In this document: piece after piece, positions 1 through 8,123 of the stretch | Numbering within the stretch: position 1 is the first letter of the stretch | How the letters are laid out: the number at the start of each line of letters is the position of its first letter | NCBI GenBank assembly: GCA_041687255.1 | Contig: JAWLCL010000005.1 | Location: forward strand, 267,898 to 331,897 | Length of the DNA: 64,000 nucleotides | Direction of reading: 5' to 3' | From: Mariniphaga sp041687255 | Lineage (GTDB): Bacteria > Bacteroidota > Bacteroidia > Bacteroidales > Prolixibacteraceae | The notes under the pieces: model-generated | What the model saw: the letters and a program-made list of their open reading frames with translations, nothing else | Databases searched by the model: none | What the model was told of the DNA's origin: nothing | Translations under genes and position numbers: made by a program

Positions 1-105
1 AATTGCAGGTAAGGCTATATTTACAGAAGAAATAAGAAATGTCCCCATAAAGGAAGTAATGGCAACAATAGAAAGAATTCCAAGCTGTTTTTTTGTCCAG
101 TTCAT
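1..105 (-). CDS. MFS efflux transporter (DHA2-like), N-terminal fragment
   Basis: Only the first 35 codons lie in the window; the gene continues past its left edge. The translated start, MNWTKKQLGILSIVAI followed by SVNIALPAI, has a short basic N-terminus and a first membrane helix ending in the NxALP motif. That pattern is typical of 14-helix drug:proton antiporters (EmrB/QacA, DHA2 family). The start is the ATG at 105, preceded by GGAA. It reads away from the S9 peptidase end. Family is recognised from the N-terminal motif alone, so substrate is unknown. Confidence 0.6.
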   Translation of the reverse strand, partial: MNWTKKQLGILSIVAITSFMGTFLISSVNIALPAI

Positions 106-254
106 TTGAGTTCCAATTGAATCGACAAAAGTAATGTTTGTTGGCAGAAATGCAGAAACTGATACAACAGGAATTAAAAATTAATCCCCGACGGTATGGC
201 TTGAATGTTCTGCAATTCCATCGAGGATTAATACTAATAAATGCATTTGAGTTT

Positions 255-2129
255 TTATTTCAGATAGGTATCAAGAAATGTAAGAATCTGTCCATAACCC
301 TTTATCTCATTTTCTTTTTTTATAAAACCATGTCCTTCATCAGGAAAAACAATGTATTCTACGGGTACATTATTTTCCTTTACTGCAGCTACTATTTCAT
401 CCGATTCCACCTGCAAAACACGGGGGTCGTTAGCACCCTGCAGCACCATAACCGGATTTTTAATCTGGTGCGCATGAAACAAGGGTGAGATGTTGTATAA
501 CCTGACAGAGTCTTCGGTATAAGGATCACCCAGTTCATCATAAAGTGCTTTGCGTGCAGACTCCCAGTACGCCGGAATTGATTTGAGCGTACGCAGCCAA
601 TTAGTAACACCAAAGATATTTACCCCTACCTTAAATTCATCGGGTTCAAATGCCATTGCCGCCATTGTCATATATCCGCCATAGCTTCCCCCAATGATAC
701 CAATCTTTGCAGTATCGATGTATTCCTGTTCCTGCAGCCACTTTTTACCCCAGATGCAATCCTGCAAGTCGCCACCTCCATGATCACGGTCGTCCATTTT
801 ATAGAAGGTTTTCCCATAACCACTGCTTCCACGATTATTAACAGCCAATACAGCATAGCCATTATTAACCAGGTATTGAACAAGCGCAAAATAGCCGGTG
901 CGTGACTGCCCTCCGGGTCCGCCATGTACCCATACCAGGGCAGGAACTTTATTGCTTTCCGTCGCCTGGTGAGGCTTATAATAGATGGCCGGTATTTCAA
1001 GCCCGTCGAATGAAGGATATCGAATTACCTCAGCCGCTACCAGGTGATTGGGGTCAATCTCAGGATTTAATGTCTCCGTTAATTTTTTAAGTTTTTCTGA
1101 TCCGAAATTATATACATAAACGTTTGAGGGGGCTTTTGAACTGCCAACCATTAGCCGTACATTTTCTTCACTGTCTGAAATATTAATGCTTTGTATATCA
1201 CCATCGGGTATATCGGGAAAATCTATGTTTTTTCCGGTTTCATTATTAAGCAGAATAATCTTATTCCGGGCATCTTCATTGACCAGTATCACCCTGTACT
1301 TTTCATTTTCACTTAAAGAACTGTAAGCAACATCCCAGTTGGTTTCATAAATTGTTTTCCGGTCACCGGTATTTACATCGTATTCTACAAGATAAGCGAA
1401 CTCCTTATCGGCATCGGTAGTAAAATAAAACTTACTGCCATCGTTTGTAAATCCGGCGGGGCTGTATATGCCAGGTTTACCGGGATTTGAAATTTCGGTG
1501 GATTCACCTGTCAGTCTGTTACGCAAAAAGAGCTGATTAGTGCTGCTTGTTAAGGGAAGTACCAAGGCAACTGTTTTTTCATCACGTGTTATTCCACCTA
1601 CTTCCATACCATCGTCATTCTGATAAATCATCTCCGACTGCCAGTTGTCGACCGTCATTTTGTACATATCAAAGAAACGCGGATCGCGTTTGTTTGATAT
1701 GTAATAAAAAGCAGTTTTATCAGGATTCCAGCCGGCAAAATGTGCCTTTTCTTCTTCCCCCGGAGTCAGGTCAGTAGCATTTCCCTCTGTTGAAAGCAGA
1801 TAAATGTGATTATTTTCATTTCCCCCCTGGTCGGCACTGTATAATATTTCACCGGTTCCGGGAACATAACTCGAGGCAAAAAATGAATCTCCTGCAGATT
1901 TGGTAATCTGCTTCTTTTCACCCGTGGCAATATCAATTTCATACACGTTAAAAATGCCTGAATCATCACTGCTAACCAACAATTTTGTTTCATCAGGAGA
2001 GAAATAACCACCGCTAATACGGGTATTGCCATAAAATTGCTCAATGGTATATTGATCCACCTGTTCAGGCTTTTGCTGCGAACAGGCAAATACCAATAAC
2101 ACCGCCAAAATAAAGGTTCCTGTTTTCAT
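255..2129 (-). CDS. S9 family prolyl oligopeptidase-like lipoprotein
   Basis: A 624-residue exported serine peptidase. The N-terminus (MKTGTFILAVLLVFAC) is a lipoprotein signal with Cys near residue 17, so the enzyme is probably anchored in the envelope. The first ~370 residues form a beta-propeller built from TolB/WD40-like blades (SPDETKLLVSSD, NPDKTAFYYIS). The C-terminal ~250 residues are an alpha/beta-hydrolase. The catalytic triad is visible: Ser482 in GGSYGGYM, Asp568 in GANDPRV and His600 in DEGHGF. Length and architecture match acylaminoacyl- or dipeptidyl-peptidase-type S9 enzymes of Bacteroidota, which trim oligopeptides. It is divergent from carbamate kinase and stands alone. Exact specificity cannot be read from sequence. 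Confidence 0.93.
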   Translation of the reverse strand: MKTGTFILAVLLVFACSQQKPEQVDQYTIEQFYGNTRISGGYFSPDETKLLVSSDDSGIFNVYEIDIATGEKKQITKSAGDSFFASSYVPGTGEILYSADQGGNENNHIYLLSTEGNATDLTPGEEEKAHFAGWNPDKTAFYYISNKRDPRFFDMYKMTVDNWQSEMIYQNDDGMEVGGITRDEKTVALVLPLTSSTNQLFLRNRLTGESTEISNPGKPGIYSPAGFTNDGSKFYFTTDADKEFAYLVEYDVNTGDRKTIYETNWDVAYSSLSENEKYRVILVNEDARNKIILLNNETGKNIDFPDIPDGDIQSINISDSEENVRLMVGSSKAPSNVYVYNFGSEKLKKLTETLNPEIDPNHLVAAEVIRYPSFDGLEIPAIYYKPHQATESNKVPALVWVHGGPGGQSRTGYFALVQYLVNNGYAVLAVNNRGSSGYGKTFYKMDDRDHGGGDLQDCIWGKKWLQEQEYIDTAKIGIIGGSYGGYMTMAAMAFEPDEFKVGVNIFGVTNWLRTLKSIPAYWESARKALYDELGDPYTEDSVRLYNISPLFHAHQIKNPVMVLQGANDPRVLQVESDEIVAAVKENNVPVEYIVFPDEGHGFIKKENEIKGYGQILTFLDTYLK

Positions 2130-2361
2130 AATTAAGTAAGATTTGATTCAAACGTTTTCATTAAGTGATATTTACAAGAAAGTTACAAAAAACAGTTGAA
2201 TTATAATACTACGCCTTGTTGAATAAAAAAGGGCAAAAAAAGATTTTCTGTATTTTATCTTCTCAGTGCATTCTGCAGCAAAACATGCAACGCAATTCTT
2301 TTATCCTTTCGAAGGCCTTAAAAACTGATTAAACTCCATAACTTTTCTACGACCTTTTTTT

Positions 2362-2369
2362 TATGTTTG
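2362..2369 (+). promoter_or_regulatory. candidate -7 element (TATGTTTG) before carbamate kinase
   Basis: TATGTTTG fits the Bacteroidota -7 consensus TAnnTTTG and lies 22 bases before the ATG at 2391. No clear TTG -33 box stands about 20 bases upstream, so this is a weak call. Confidence 0.3.
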
Positions 2370-2390
2370 CTGCCGGTCAATAATAAAACT

Positions 2391-3344
2391 ATGAAAAAAC
2401 TTGCAGTAGTGGCGTTGGGAGGGAATGCCCTCTTACGCGACAATGAAGAAGGAACAATTGAACAGCAGGAGCTGAATGCTACTGAAACAGTGGAGAACCT
2501 GATTCATCTGATAAATGATGGATACGAACTGGTTATAACCCATGGAAACGGTCCGCAGGTAGGAAATATACTGATGCGCAATGATGCCGGAGAAAAGATA
2601 TACAATATTGCACCCATGCCTCTCGACATTTGCGTTGCTGATTCGCAGGGCGGTATCGGGTACATGATAGAGCGTATTGTCCGCAATGTGCTCAATAAGC
2701 ATGGAATCCACAAGAATGTTATTACCATGGTTACACTTGTGGAAGTGGATAAAAATGACCCGGCATTCAGAAATCCTTCGAAACGTATTGGCAAAACCTA
2801 TACTAAGGAGGAAGCCGATCGGCTTTATTATGAAAAGAACTGGATATTTAAGCCCTCATCGAAAGTAAAGGAAGGTTTCCGCAGAGTAGTCCCCTCTCCT
2901 GCCCCAATTGACATCATCAACAAAGAAACCATTGAATTACTGGTGCAAAACGGCAACATTGTTATAGCTGCCGGTGGTGGTGGCATTCCGGTTTACTACG
3001 ATGAAGAAGGGAATGTACGCACTGTGGATGCAGTGATCGACAAGGACCGTGCGTCAGGGCTGCTGGCAAAAAACATAGGAGCCGATGAGTTGTACATTTT
3101 AACCGATGTATCCTTTATCTATAAAGATTATGGACTGCCTACACAAGAAAAACTGGAATTCTTAAACTATGCCGATACGGTAAAATATCTTGCAGAAGGA
3201 ACATTTGCTGAAGGAACCATGGAACCCAAAATACAGGCATGCCTTGAATTCATTAAGAGCGGCGGTAAGAAGAGCGTGATAACCGAGGCAAAGAAGCTGG
3301 AAGACAAATCGTACGGCTCGAAAATAACGATGGAATACGATTGA
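2391..3344 (+). CDS. arcC: carbamate kinase
   Basis: Carbamate kinase makes ATP and carbamate from carbamoyl phosphate and ADP, the last step of the arginine deiminase pathway. The protein (317 residues from the chosen start) opens with MKKLAVVALGGNALL, the family's amino-acid-kinase glycine motif. It also has GNGPQVGN and the glycine-rich IAAGGGGIPV with a following KDRASGLLA segment. An in-frame codon 24 bases upstream would add MLPVNNKT, which is not part of the family, so the ATG at 2391 is preferred. The ornithine carbamoyltransferase gene follows on the same strand after a 469-base repeat-filled gap. The pair supports citrulline breakdown to ornithine, CO2, ammonia and ATP. No arginine deiminase gene is in the window. 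Confidence 0.95.
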   Translation: MKKLAVVALGGNALLRDNEEGTIEQQELNATETVENLIHLINDGYELVITHGNGPQVGNILMRNDAGEKIYNIAPMPLDICVADSQGGIGYMIERIVRNVLNKHGIHKNVITMVTLVEVDKNDPAFRNPSKRIGKTYTKEEADRLYYEKNWIFKPSSKVKEGFRRVVPSPAPIDIINKETIELLVQNGNIVIAAGGGGIPVYYDEEGNVRTVDAVIDKDRASGLLAKNIGADELYILTDVSFIYKDYGLPTQEKLEFLNYADTVKYLAEGTFAEGTMEPKIQACLEFIKSGGKKSVITEAKKLEDKSYGSKITMEYD

Positions 3345-3813
3345 ATTGGAGAAAAATTTAGAAAGTAAACAGTCCTTTTAATTGCCGAGGGAAATATTGC
3401 ATAAGGAATAACTGTTAAATTGCACAGAGCACGGAGCACAGAGCGCAGAGCACAGAGTTAAGGACCGGAGGGGAGTATAACCCCAGCATTTATGCTGAGG
3501 GACTGGAGTCAGGCCCTTCCCCCCATAAACCCTGTCGCTGAGCAGGGTGACGGCCTTTTGTAGATTTTAGTTATATGATAGTGAAGAGTGGACAGTAAAA
3601 AGTAAACGGTGAACAGTAAACAGTGGATTTCATTTAAAATCTGTAAATTGATTGTCCTGAATTTGAGGTTTTAGTTATAAGGGAGTAAACGATGAACAGT
3701 AAGCAGTGGATTCCATAGCAAAAAGAAATATTTTGTTTTCCGAAGATATCAGGGAAGTTAAAAGTGCAACGTACTGCAACATTTATGTCTGCTAAATTTA
3801 TAAAAAGTATACT
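3345..3813. repeat. intergenic stretch with two kinds of direct repeat
   Basis: No gene is visible here. At 3423-3460 an imperfect run of GAGCACAGAG-like units occurs. At 3563-3633 and 3668-3716 a direct repeat of about 50 bases is present: both copies have TTTTAGTTATA, then AGTAAACGGTGAACAGTAAA-type sequence ending in GTGGATTTCAT or GTGGATTCCAT. The gap separates arcC and the carbamoyltransferase gene, which elsewhere are often adjacent. Confidence 0.7.
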
Positions 3814-4812
3814 ATGGCATTTAATTTAAAAAACCGGAATTTTTTAAAGTTGCTGGATTTTTCGGCGAAGGAGATCGAATTCCTCCTGGAGTTATCGGAA
3901 TCGCTGAAAAAGGCAAAGTATTCAGGAACTGAGCAAAAGTTATTAAAAGGCAGGAACATTGCTCTGATTTTTGAAAAAACATCGACCCGCACACGGTGTG
4001 CATTTGAGGTAGCGGCATTCGATCAGGGGGCGCATGTGACATACCTTGGTCCGTCGGGATCGCAGATTGGTCATAAGGAAACGATGAAAGATACTGCGAG
4101 GGTGCTTGGCCGCATGTACGACGGTATTGAATACCGTGGATTTGGCCAGGAAATTGTTGAGGAATTGGGGCAATATGCAGGGGTGCCGGTATGGAATGGG
4201 TTGACCGATGAATTTCATCCCACGCAAATATTAGCCGACTTTCTGACTATGAAGGAACATTGCGATAAACCACTGTCACAAGTCAAATTCTGCTACCTTG
4301 GTGACGCCCGTAATAATATGGGCAATTCGCTGATGGTTGGAGCTGCCAAGTTGGGAATGGATTTCAGGGCAGCTGCGCCGCGGCAGTGTCATCCTTCAGA
4401 GCAACTGGTGGATCAGTGCAGGCAGATTGCCGGTGAATCGGGGGCTAAAATTATGATAACCGAAAACGTACAGGAAGCTGTTCGTGATTGCGATTTCCTC
4501 TATACCGATGTGTGGGTATCGATGGGGGAACCGGCTGAAGTATGGGCTGAACGTATTGAACTGCTTAAACCTTTCCAGGTAAATGATGAAGTCGTAAAAT
4601 TAACCGGCAACGCAAACGTAAAGTTCCTGCATTGCCTGCCTGCATTCCATAACCGCGACACCAAACTCGGAGAAGAGATTTACCGGAAATTCGGACTCGA
4701 ATCCATGGAAGTTACCGAAGAAGTGTTTGAAAGCAAAGCTTCAGTAGTGTTCGACCAGGCTGAGAACCGGCTGCATACTATTAAGGCAGTGATGGTGGCA
4801 ACACTTGCTTAA
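3814..4812 (+). CDS. argF: ornithine carbamoyltransferase (probably catabolic)
   Basis: A 332-residue enzyme interconverting ornithine plus carbamoyl phosphate and citrulline. The carbamoyl-phosphate motif STRTR is at residues 57-61, HPTQ at 135-138, the ornithine-loop DVWVSMGE at 232-239 and HCLPAFH at 273-279, so all active-site motifs are intact. The N-terminus (MAFNLKNRNFLKLLDF) and length resemble ArcB/OTC of the long, E. coli-like type. Many Bacteroidota use an N-succinyl- or N-acetyl-ornithine transcarbamylase for biosynthesis. A true OTC beside carbamate kinase therefore points to catabolism, so arcB is an equally good symbol. Assignment of the enzyme is firm; the metabolic direction is inferred. 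A hairpin terminator follows. Confidence 0.93.
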   Translation: MAFNLKNRNFLKLLDFSAKEIEFLLELSESLKKAKYSGTEQKLLKGRNIALIFEKTSTRTRCAFEVAAFDQGAHVTYLGPSGSQIGHKETMKDTARVLGRMYDGIEYRGFGQEIVEELGQYAGVPVWNGLTDEFHPTQILADFLTMKEHCDKPLSQVKFCYLGDARNNMGNSLMVGAAKLGMDFRAAAPRQCHPSEQLVDQCRQIAGESGAKIMITENVQEAVRDCDFLYTDVWVSMGEPAEVWAERIELLKPFQVNDEVVKLTGNANVKFLHCLPAFHNRDTKLGEEIYRKFGLESMEVTEEVFESKASVVFDQAENRLHTIKAVMVATLA

Positions 4813-4860
4813 GCACAGTATTAACAAATTTGGGTCATCAGATAAAGAGGGTTAACTAGA

Positions 4861-4886
4861 GCCTTGTCATTTGGCAAGGCTTTTTT
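4861..4886 (+). terminator. rho-independent terminator after ornithine carbamoyltransferase
   Basis: The arms GCCTTG and CAAGGC flank an 8-base loop and are followed directly by TTTTTT. It lies 50 bases after the stop codon. Confidence 0.85.
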
Positions 4887-5006
4887 CTTTTTCTTTCATA
4901 CAAAACAGGCTAATCTGCTATATTTGCCGCAAATTCAACTGTGCAACCAGTCGGTAAGTAAATGCTGTTAAAAGCTCATTAGTATCAACCTGACATAAAA
5001 AATTAA

Positions 5007-6164
5007 ATGAAAAAACTTCTATTCCTTCTTTTGGTTTTTGTAACTGCATTAAATGCATGGTCGCAGGAAGACATCAGAAAAAGTATATTATCTTATTCCG
5101 ACAGTACAGAACTGATAATTCGTAACGGAAGAAAATTAATTGTTGATAAAACCCTTTCCGGTCATCATAAAGAAGCACAGATTGCATTAAATTACCTAAA
5201 GGAAAATATGGACAAACGTTATGTAGTCCTTTATCCGATTGAAGAATTGTTGTTTTCACTTGCCACCAGAAATTTTCCTCTTTTCCTTTACAATGCCAAA
5301 AACTTCAGCACCTTACTTGAAGGAAAAACAAGAGCCGTTATGAATGAAAGCATTGTTCCTGAAATGCAGGGCTATTTAAATAACGAAATGCCATTTATTA
5401 CCGAAGACCTTGACAATTACCAGATGGAAGAGGAAGACAAGGAACTCATCCGGATCTATATCAGGTATTACATGAACGAAGAGGTAACAGATCTAAACAA
5501 AACCATCAGGAACTATCAGAAAAAGTATCCTGAAAACGGGTATTCTCATTTTTTGAATGAAATAAAAAAGCAGACCACCACCGCCAGAATGAATTTTGTA
5601 TTGGGATACGGAATTGAATTTTTACATGGAAAAATTGCTGAAACCTTTAGCGACAGGGTACAAATAATGAACCTTGAAATTGACGGGTTTATTAATCAAC
5701 TTTATTTATCAATGTTCATCGGGGGAAGCATAAATCCTCTTTATTCTGACATCAATTTGCCGGTAAAAGATAAAAATCTGACACATGCAAAAGAAGAAAA
5801 AATTTTCAGTTTAAAATATGGGATGAAGGCAGGCCGAATTATATATTCCAATCAGAAGCTAAACATTTACCCCTTCATTTCAATCGGAGGATACGAAATG
5901 AATTCACAAACCTCATATTTTGAGAATGACAACAGTTCCAATCCAAAGAATAATCTGACAGGATCGTTTTATGCCGGTTTTGGAGCGGCAAGTGATGTTA
6001 TATTAAAGAAATGGAAGTCGAAATCGATATACAGTCCTGCAGGCTCTCTATTTCTTCGTTTTCAAACCGGGTATGACCGTTTTTTTTCGCAAAAGGAACA
6101 TACCAATGGATACGATTATTATTTCATGGTATCGCTGGGTATTGGCCTGGGCCAGTTCTATTAA
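5007..6164 (+). CDS. secreted hypothetical protein with a beta-rich C-terminal half
   Basis: Not recognised as a named family. The 385-residue protein has a clear signal peptide (MKKLLFLLLVFVTALNAWSQ). The N-terminal half is charged and probably helical (residues ~25-190). The C-terminal half has alternating hydrophobic and aromatic segments with many Gly, Tyr and Phe, and it ends in FMVSLGIGLGQFY. A terminal aromatic after amphipathic strands is typical of outer-membrane barrels, so a small C-terminal barrel is possible; this is inference. A TATATTTG element (4919-4926) is a candidate -7 box. The gene is monocistronic and converges on the UroD-family gene. Confidence 0.75.
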   Translation: MKKLLFLLLVFVTALNAWSQEDIRKSILSYSDSTELIIRNGRKLIVDKTLSGHHKEAQIALNYLKENMDKRYVVLYPIEELLFSLATRNFPLFLYNAKNFSTLLEGKTRAVMNESIVPEMQGYLNNEMPFITEDLDNYQMEEEDKELIRIYIRYYMNEEVTDLNKTIRNYQKKYPENGYSHFLNEIKKQTTTARMNFVLGYGIEFLHGKIAETFSDRVQIMNLEIDGFINQLYLSMFIGGSINPLYSDINLPVKDKNLTHAKEEKIFSLKYGMKAGRIIYSNQKLNIYPFISIGGYEMNSQTSYFENDNSSNPKNNLTGSFYAGFGAASDVILKKWKSKSIYSPAGSLFLRFQTGYDRFFSQKEHTNGYDYYFMVSLGIGLGQFY

Positions 6165-6223
6165 ATTCCCGGGAAAAAAACATTAAATGGAAAATTTGAT
6201 TGTTAGCTTAATGCATCTCGCCA

Positions 6224-7222
6224 TCAGTACCTGGCTTCACTCATTGCTTTCAGGTTTTCAGGTGGTGTTAAAACAGTTATTTCGCAGCCGGCAGAAAGAA
6301 TGAACCGTTCATTGCGGTACTTTTCCACTAGGTTGCGGCAAAGATTAAAAACCTCATCGCGGATACTCTCCTGTACCACAACAGGATTTATGTTTCCGGC
6401 AACAGTAACCTGACTGCCGACAATGGAACGGGCATGAGCTATATCCACCTGCCAGTCGAGGTCCAGTATATCAAGATTTAAATCAGGGTATGAGGGTAAC
6501 AGATGTGTTGTATCGCCGCAAATATGAAGTTTTATTTTGCCGCCCAATCCATGTATGAAATCAATTAACTCCTTATGCCTGTCTTTTACAAACAGGTTGT
6601 AAGTGTCGGCATCTATCTGTGAGCATACGGCATCGCCCATCCCAATTATTTCGCACCCGGCTTCTAACTGTGCTTTTGCAAAATCTTTGGCAGTAATCAT
6701 GCACTTGTCCATCAGCCGGTTGGCAAAATCGGGATCCATCATCAGCTGCATCATCATGTTCTGCACACCGGCCAAATCGCATGCTTCGGCCAAGGGACCT
6801 TCAATCCAGCCAATGATGGGGATCTTCCCCCGTGTTTTTTTTGAAAGAAGCTCTCCGGCTTTTATGCGGTCAAGTGTCCTTTCCGACTTATATACATCCG
6901 GATTTTTAAGGTTAACAATATCATTGGTAGTTTCAACCACATAATTCAGGCAACGGGGGACACCATCGGGGATGAATTTAATTTTTGCACCAAATGCACT
7001 TGTTTCACGATAGGGATCGGAAATGAGGCCCAGCATATCAAGATCAAACTCATCAAGGCAGCGAAGATTAGCTTCCACTAACACTTTGTAATCGGATGCA
7101 AACTCGCCATAGGTTTTTCCAATAAAATTGGCAGCAAAATGCATTAGTATAGGTCTGAACAGTACCTTGTCGGGTAAAGCACCATTTTTCTGAAGGCGAT
7201 TGAAAGCTTCGGTTTTAGTCAT
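6224..7222 (-). CDS. uroporphyrinogen decarboxylase-family protein (HemE/MtaA-like)
   Basis: A 332-residue TIM-barrel protein of the UroD superfamily. It has RPILMHFAANFIGKTYGEF near the N-terminus, the central GCEIIGMGDAVCSQI and GKIKLHICGDTTHLLP segments, and the C-terminal ERFILSAGCEI. The HICGD motif resembles the zinc-binding HxCG seen in corrinoid/coenzyme M methyltransferases (MtaA/MtbA) rather than haem-pathway HemE. A methyl-transfer role, possibly acting on a corrinoid or methylated substrate, is therefore more likely than uroporphyrinogen decarboxylation. No partner methyltransferase or corrinoid protein is nearby, so the substrate is unknown. It is transcribed in the same direction as the AAA/sheath genes upstream, after a 92-base gap. 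Confidence 0.85.
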   Translation of the reverse strand: MTKTEAFNRLQKNGALPDKVLFRPILMHFAANFIGKTYGEFASDYKVLVEANLRCLDEFDLDMLGLISDPYRETSAFGAKIKFIPDGVPRCLNYVVETTNDIVNLKNPDVYKSERTLDRIKAGELLSKKTRGKIPIIGWIEGPLAEACDLAGVQNMMMQLMMDPDFANRLMDKCMITAKDFAKAQLEAGCEIIGMGDAVCSQIDADTYNLFVKDRHKELIDFIHGLGGKIKLHICGDTTHLLPSYPDLNLDILDLDWQVDIAHARSIVGSQVTVAGNINPVVVQESIRDEVFNLCRNLVEKYRNERFILSAGCEITVLTPPENLKAMSEARY

Positions 7223-7314
7223 TTTTTTCGTTTTTTCCCCTTAAAAATAGGTAATTTTAAAATGATTTACCTTCTTGAAAGAACAAAGTTCCATTGCTAT
7301 GTACAATAAGAAGA

Positions 7315-8094
7315 TCATTCGATTTTTTTCTGGAGCTCTTCATATAACAGTACTTTCGAAAATCCCACCGGTTTATTTTCCACGGCAGAATGAATAACCC
7401 GTGTTATTTCTCCACCTGTTAATTTATACTTACGTGCAATCTCATCAACATCGAACCCTAATTCCTGCTGCACCAGCATTGGCAGGTACTTTCTCCACAG
7501 CTTAAGTCGCTGAACCCTGTCTGGTTTGTCGAATTCAACAACCAGATTAAACTGCTTAAAAAAAGGTGAATTCATATTAAACGGCTTGTTGAACGCAAGA
7601 ATAAGGATGCCTTTAAAAGCCTCGATTCGCTCAAGCAGCCGCGAGACTATTGCATTAGCATACCTGTTTTGGGAATCGTGAATACCGGTGCGTTTACCAA
7701 ACAAAGCATCAGCCTCATCAAACATCAAAATTACATCTGAAACTTCTGCCCTTGAAAACATAGTCTGAATATTCTTTTCGATTTCTCCGATATAACTTGA
7801 AACTACAGATGATAAATCGATGCGGTAAACATTATATCCGGTTTCTTTCCCAAGAAGGGAAGCAGCAAATGTTTTTCCGGTATCTGCCGGGCCGGTAAAA
7901 ACTGCCCGAAACCCGGAAAATGTATTTGTAAACTGACTAATGGAAGTTGTATCATTTTTTCTTGCTTTCAACCAGCTTTCCATAGTTTTAAGTGAAACGA
8001 AGGTTTCATCTTTCACAATTAAATCATTCAATGTAAGCGAGGTTGAAAGCTTTTCAATATTTAAATTCAATCCTTCTTTGAATAAAGCATTCAT
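7315..8094 (-). CDS. AAA+ ATPase paired with a contractile-tail sheath gene
   Basis: A 259-residue single-domain AAA+ ATPase. Walker A is GPADTGKT (residues 68-75). Walker B is LMFDEADALF with catalytic Asp126-Glu127. Sensor 1 is the Asn in LAFNKPFN, and TGGEITRVI near residue 225 fits the sensor 2 helix. In related ATPases the region after sensor 1 reads like FLRRF and holds the arginine finger; here it is FFKQF (residues 178-182), so the usual arginines are missing. It starts 29 bases after the sheath gene, so the two form an operon. Contractile injection systems carry an AAA+ ATPase (Afp15-like), but those are usually longer. Role in sheath assembly is inferred. Confidence 0.85.
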   Translation of the reverse strand: MNALFKEGLNLNIEKLSTSLTLNDLIVKDETFVSLKTMESWLKARKNDTTSISQFTNTFSGFRAVFTGPADTGKTFAASLLGKETGYNVYRIDLSSVVSSYIGEIEKNIQTMFSRAEVSDVILMFDEADALFGKRTGIHDSQNRYANAIVSRLLERIEAFKGILILAFNKPFNMNSPFFKQFNLVVEFDKPDRVQRLKLWRKYLPMLVQQELGFDVDEIARKYKLTGGEITRVIHSAVENKPVGFSKVLLYEELQKKIE

Positions 8095-8123
8095 TGTTTT
8101 TTAATATTAACTTTCAGTGAATT

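Noticed and set aside
138..488. 116-codon plus-strand frame
   Set aside because: It is antisense to the catalytic end of the S9 peptidase.
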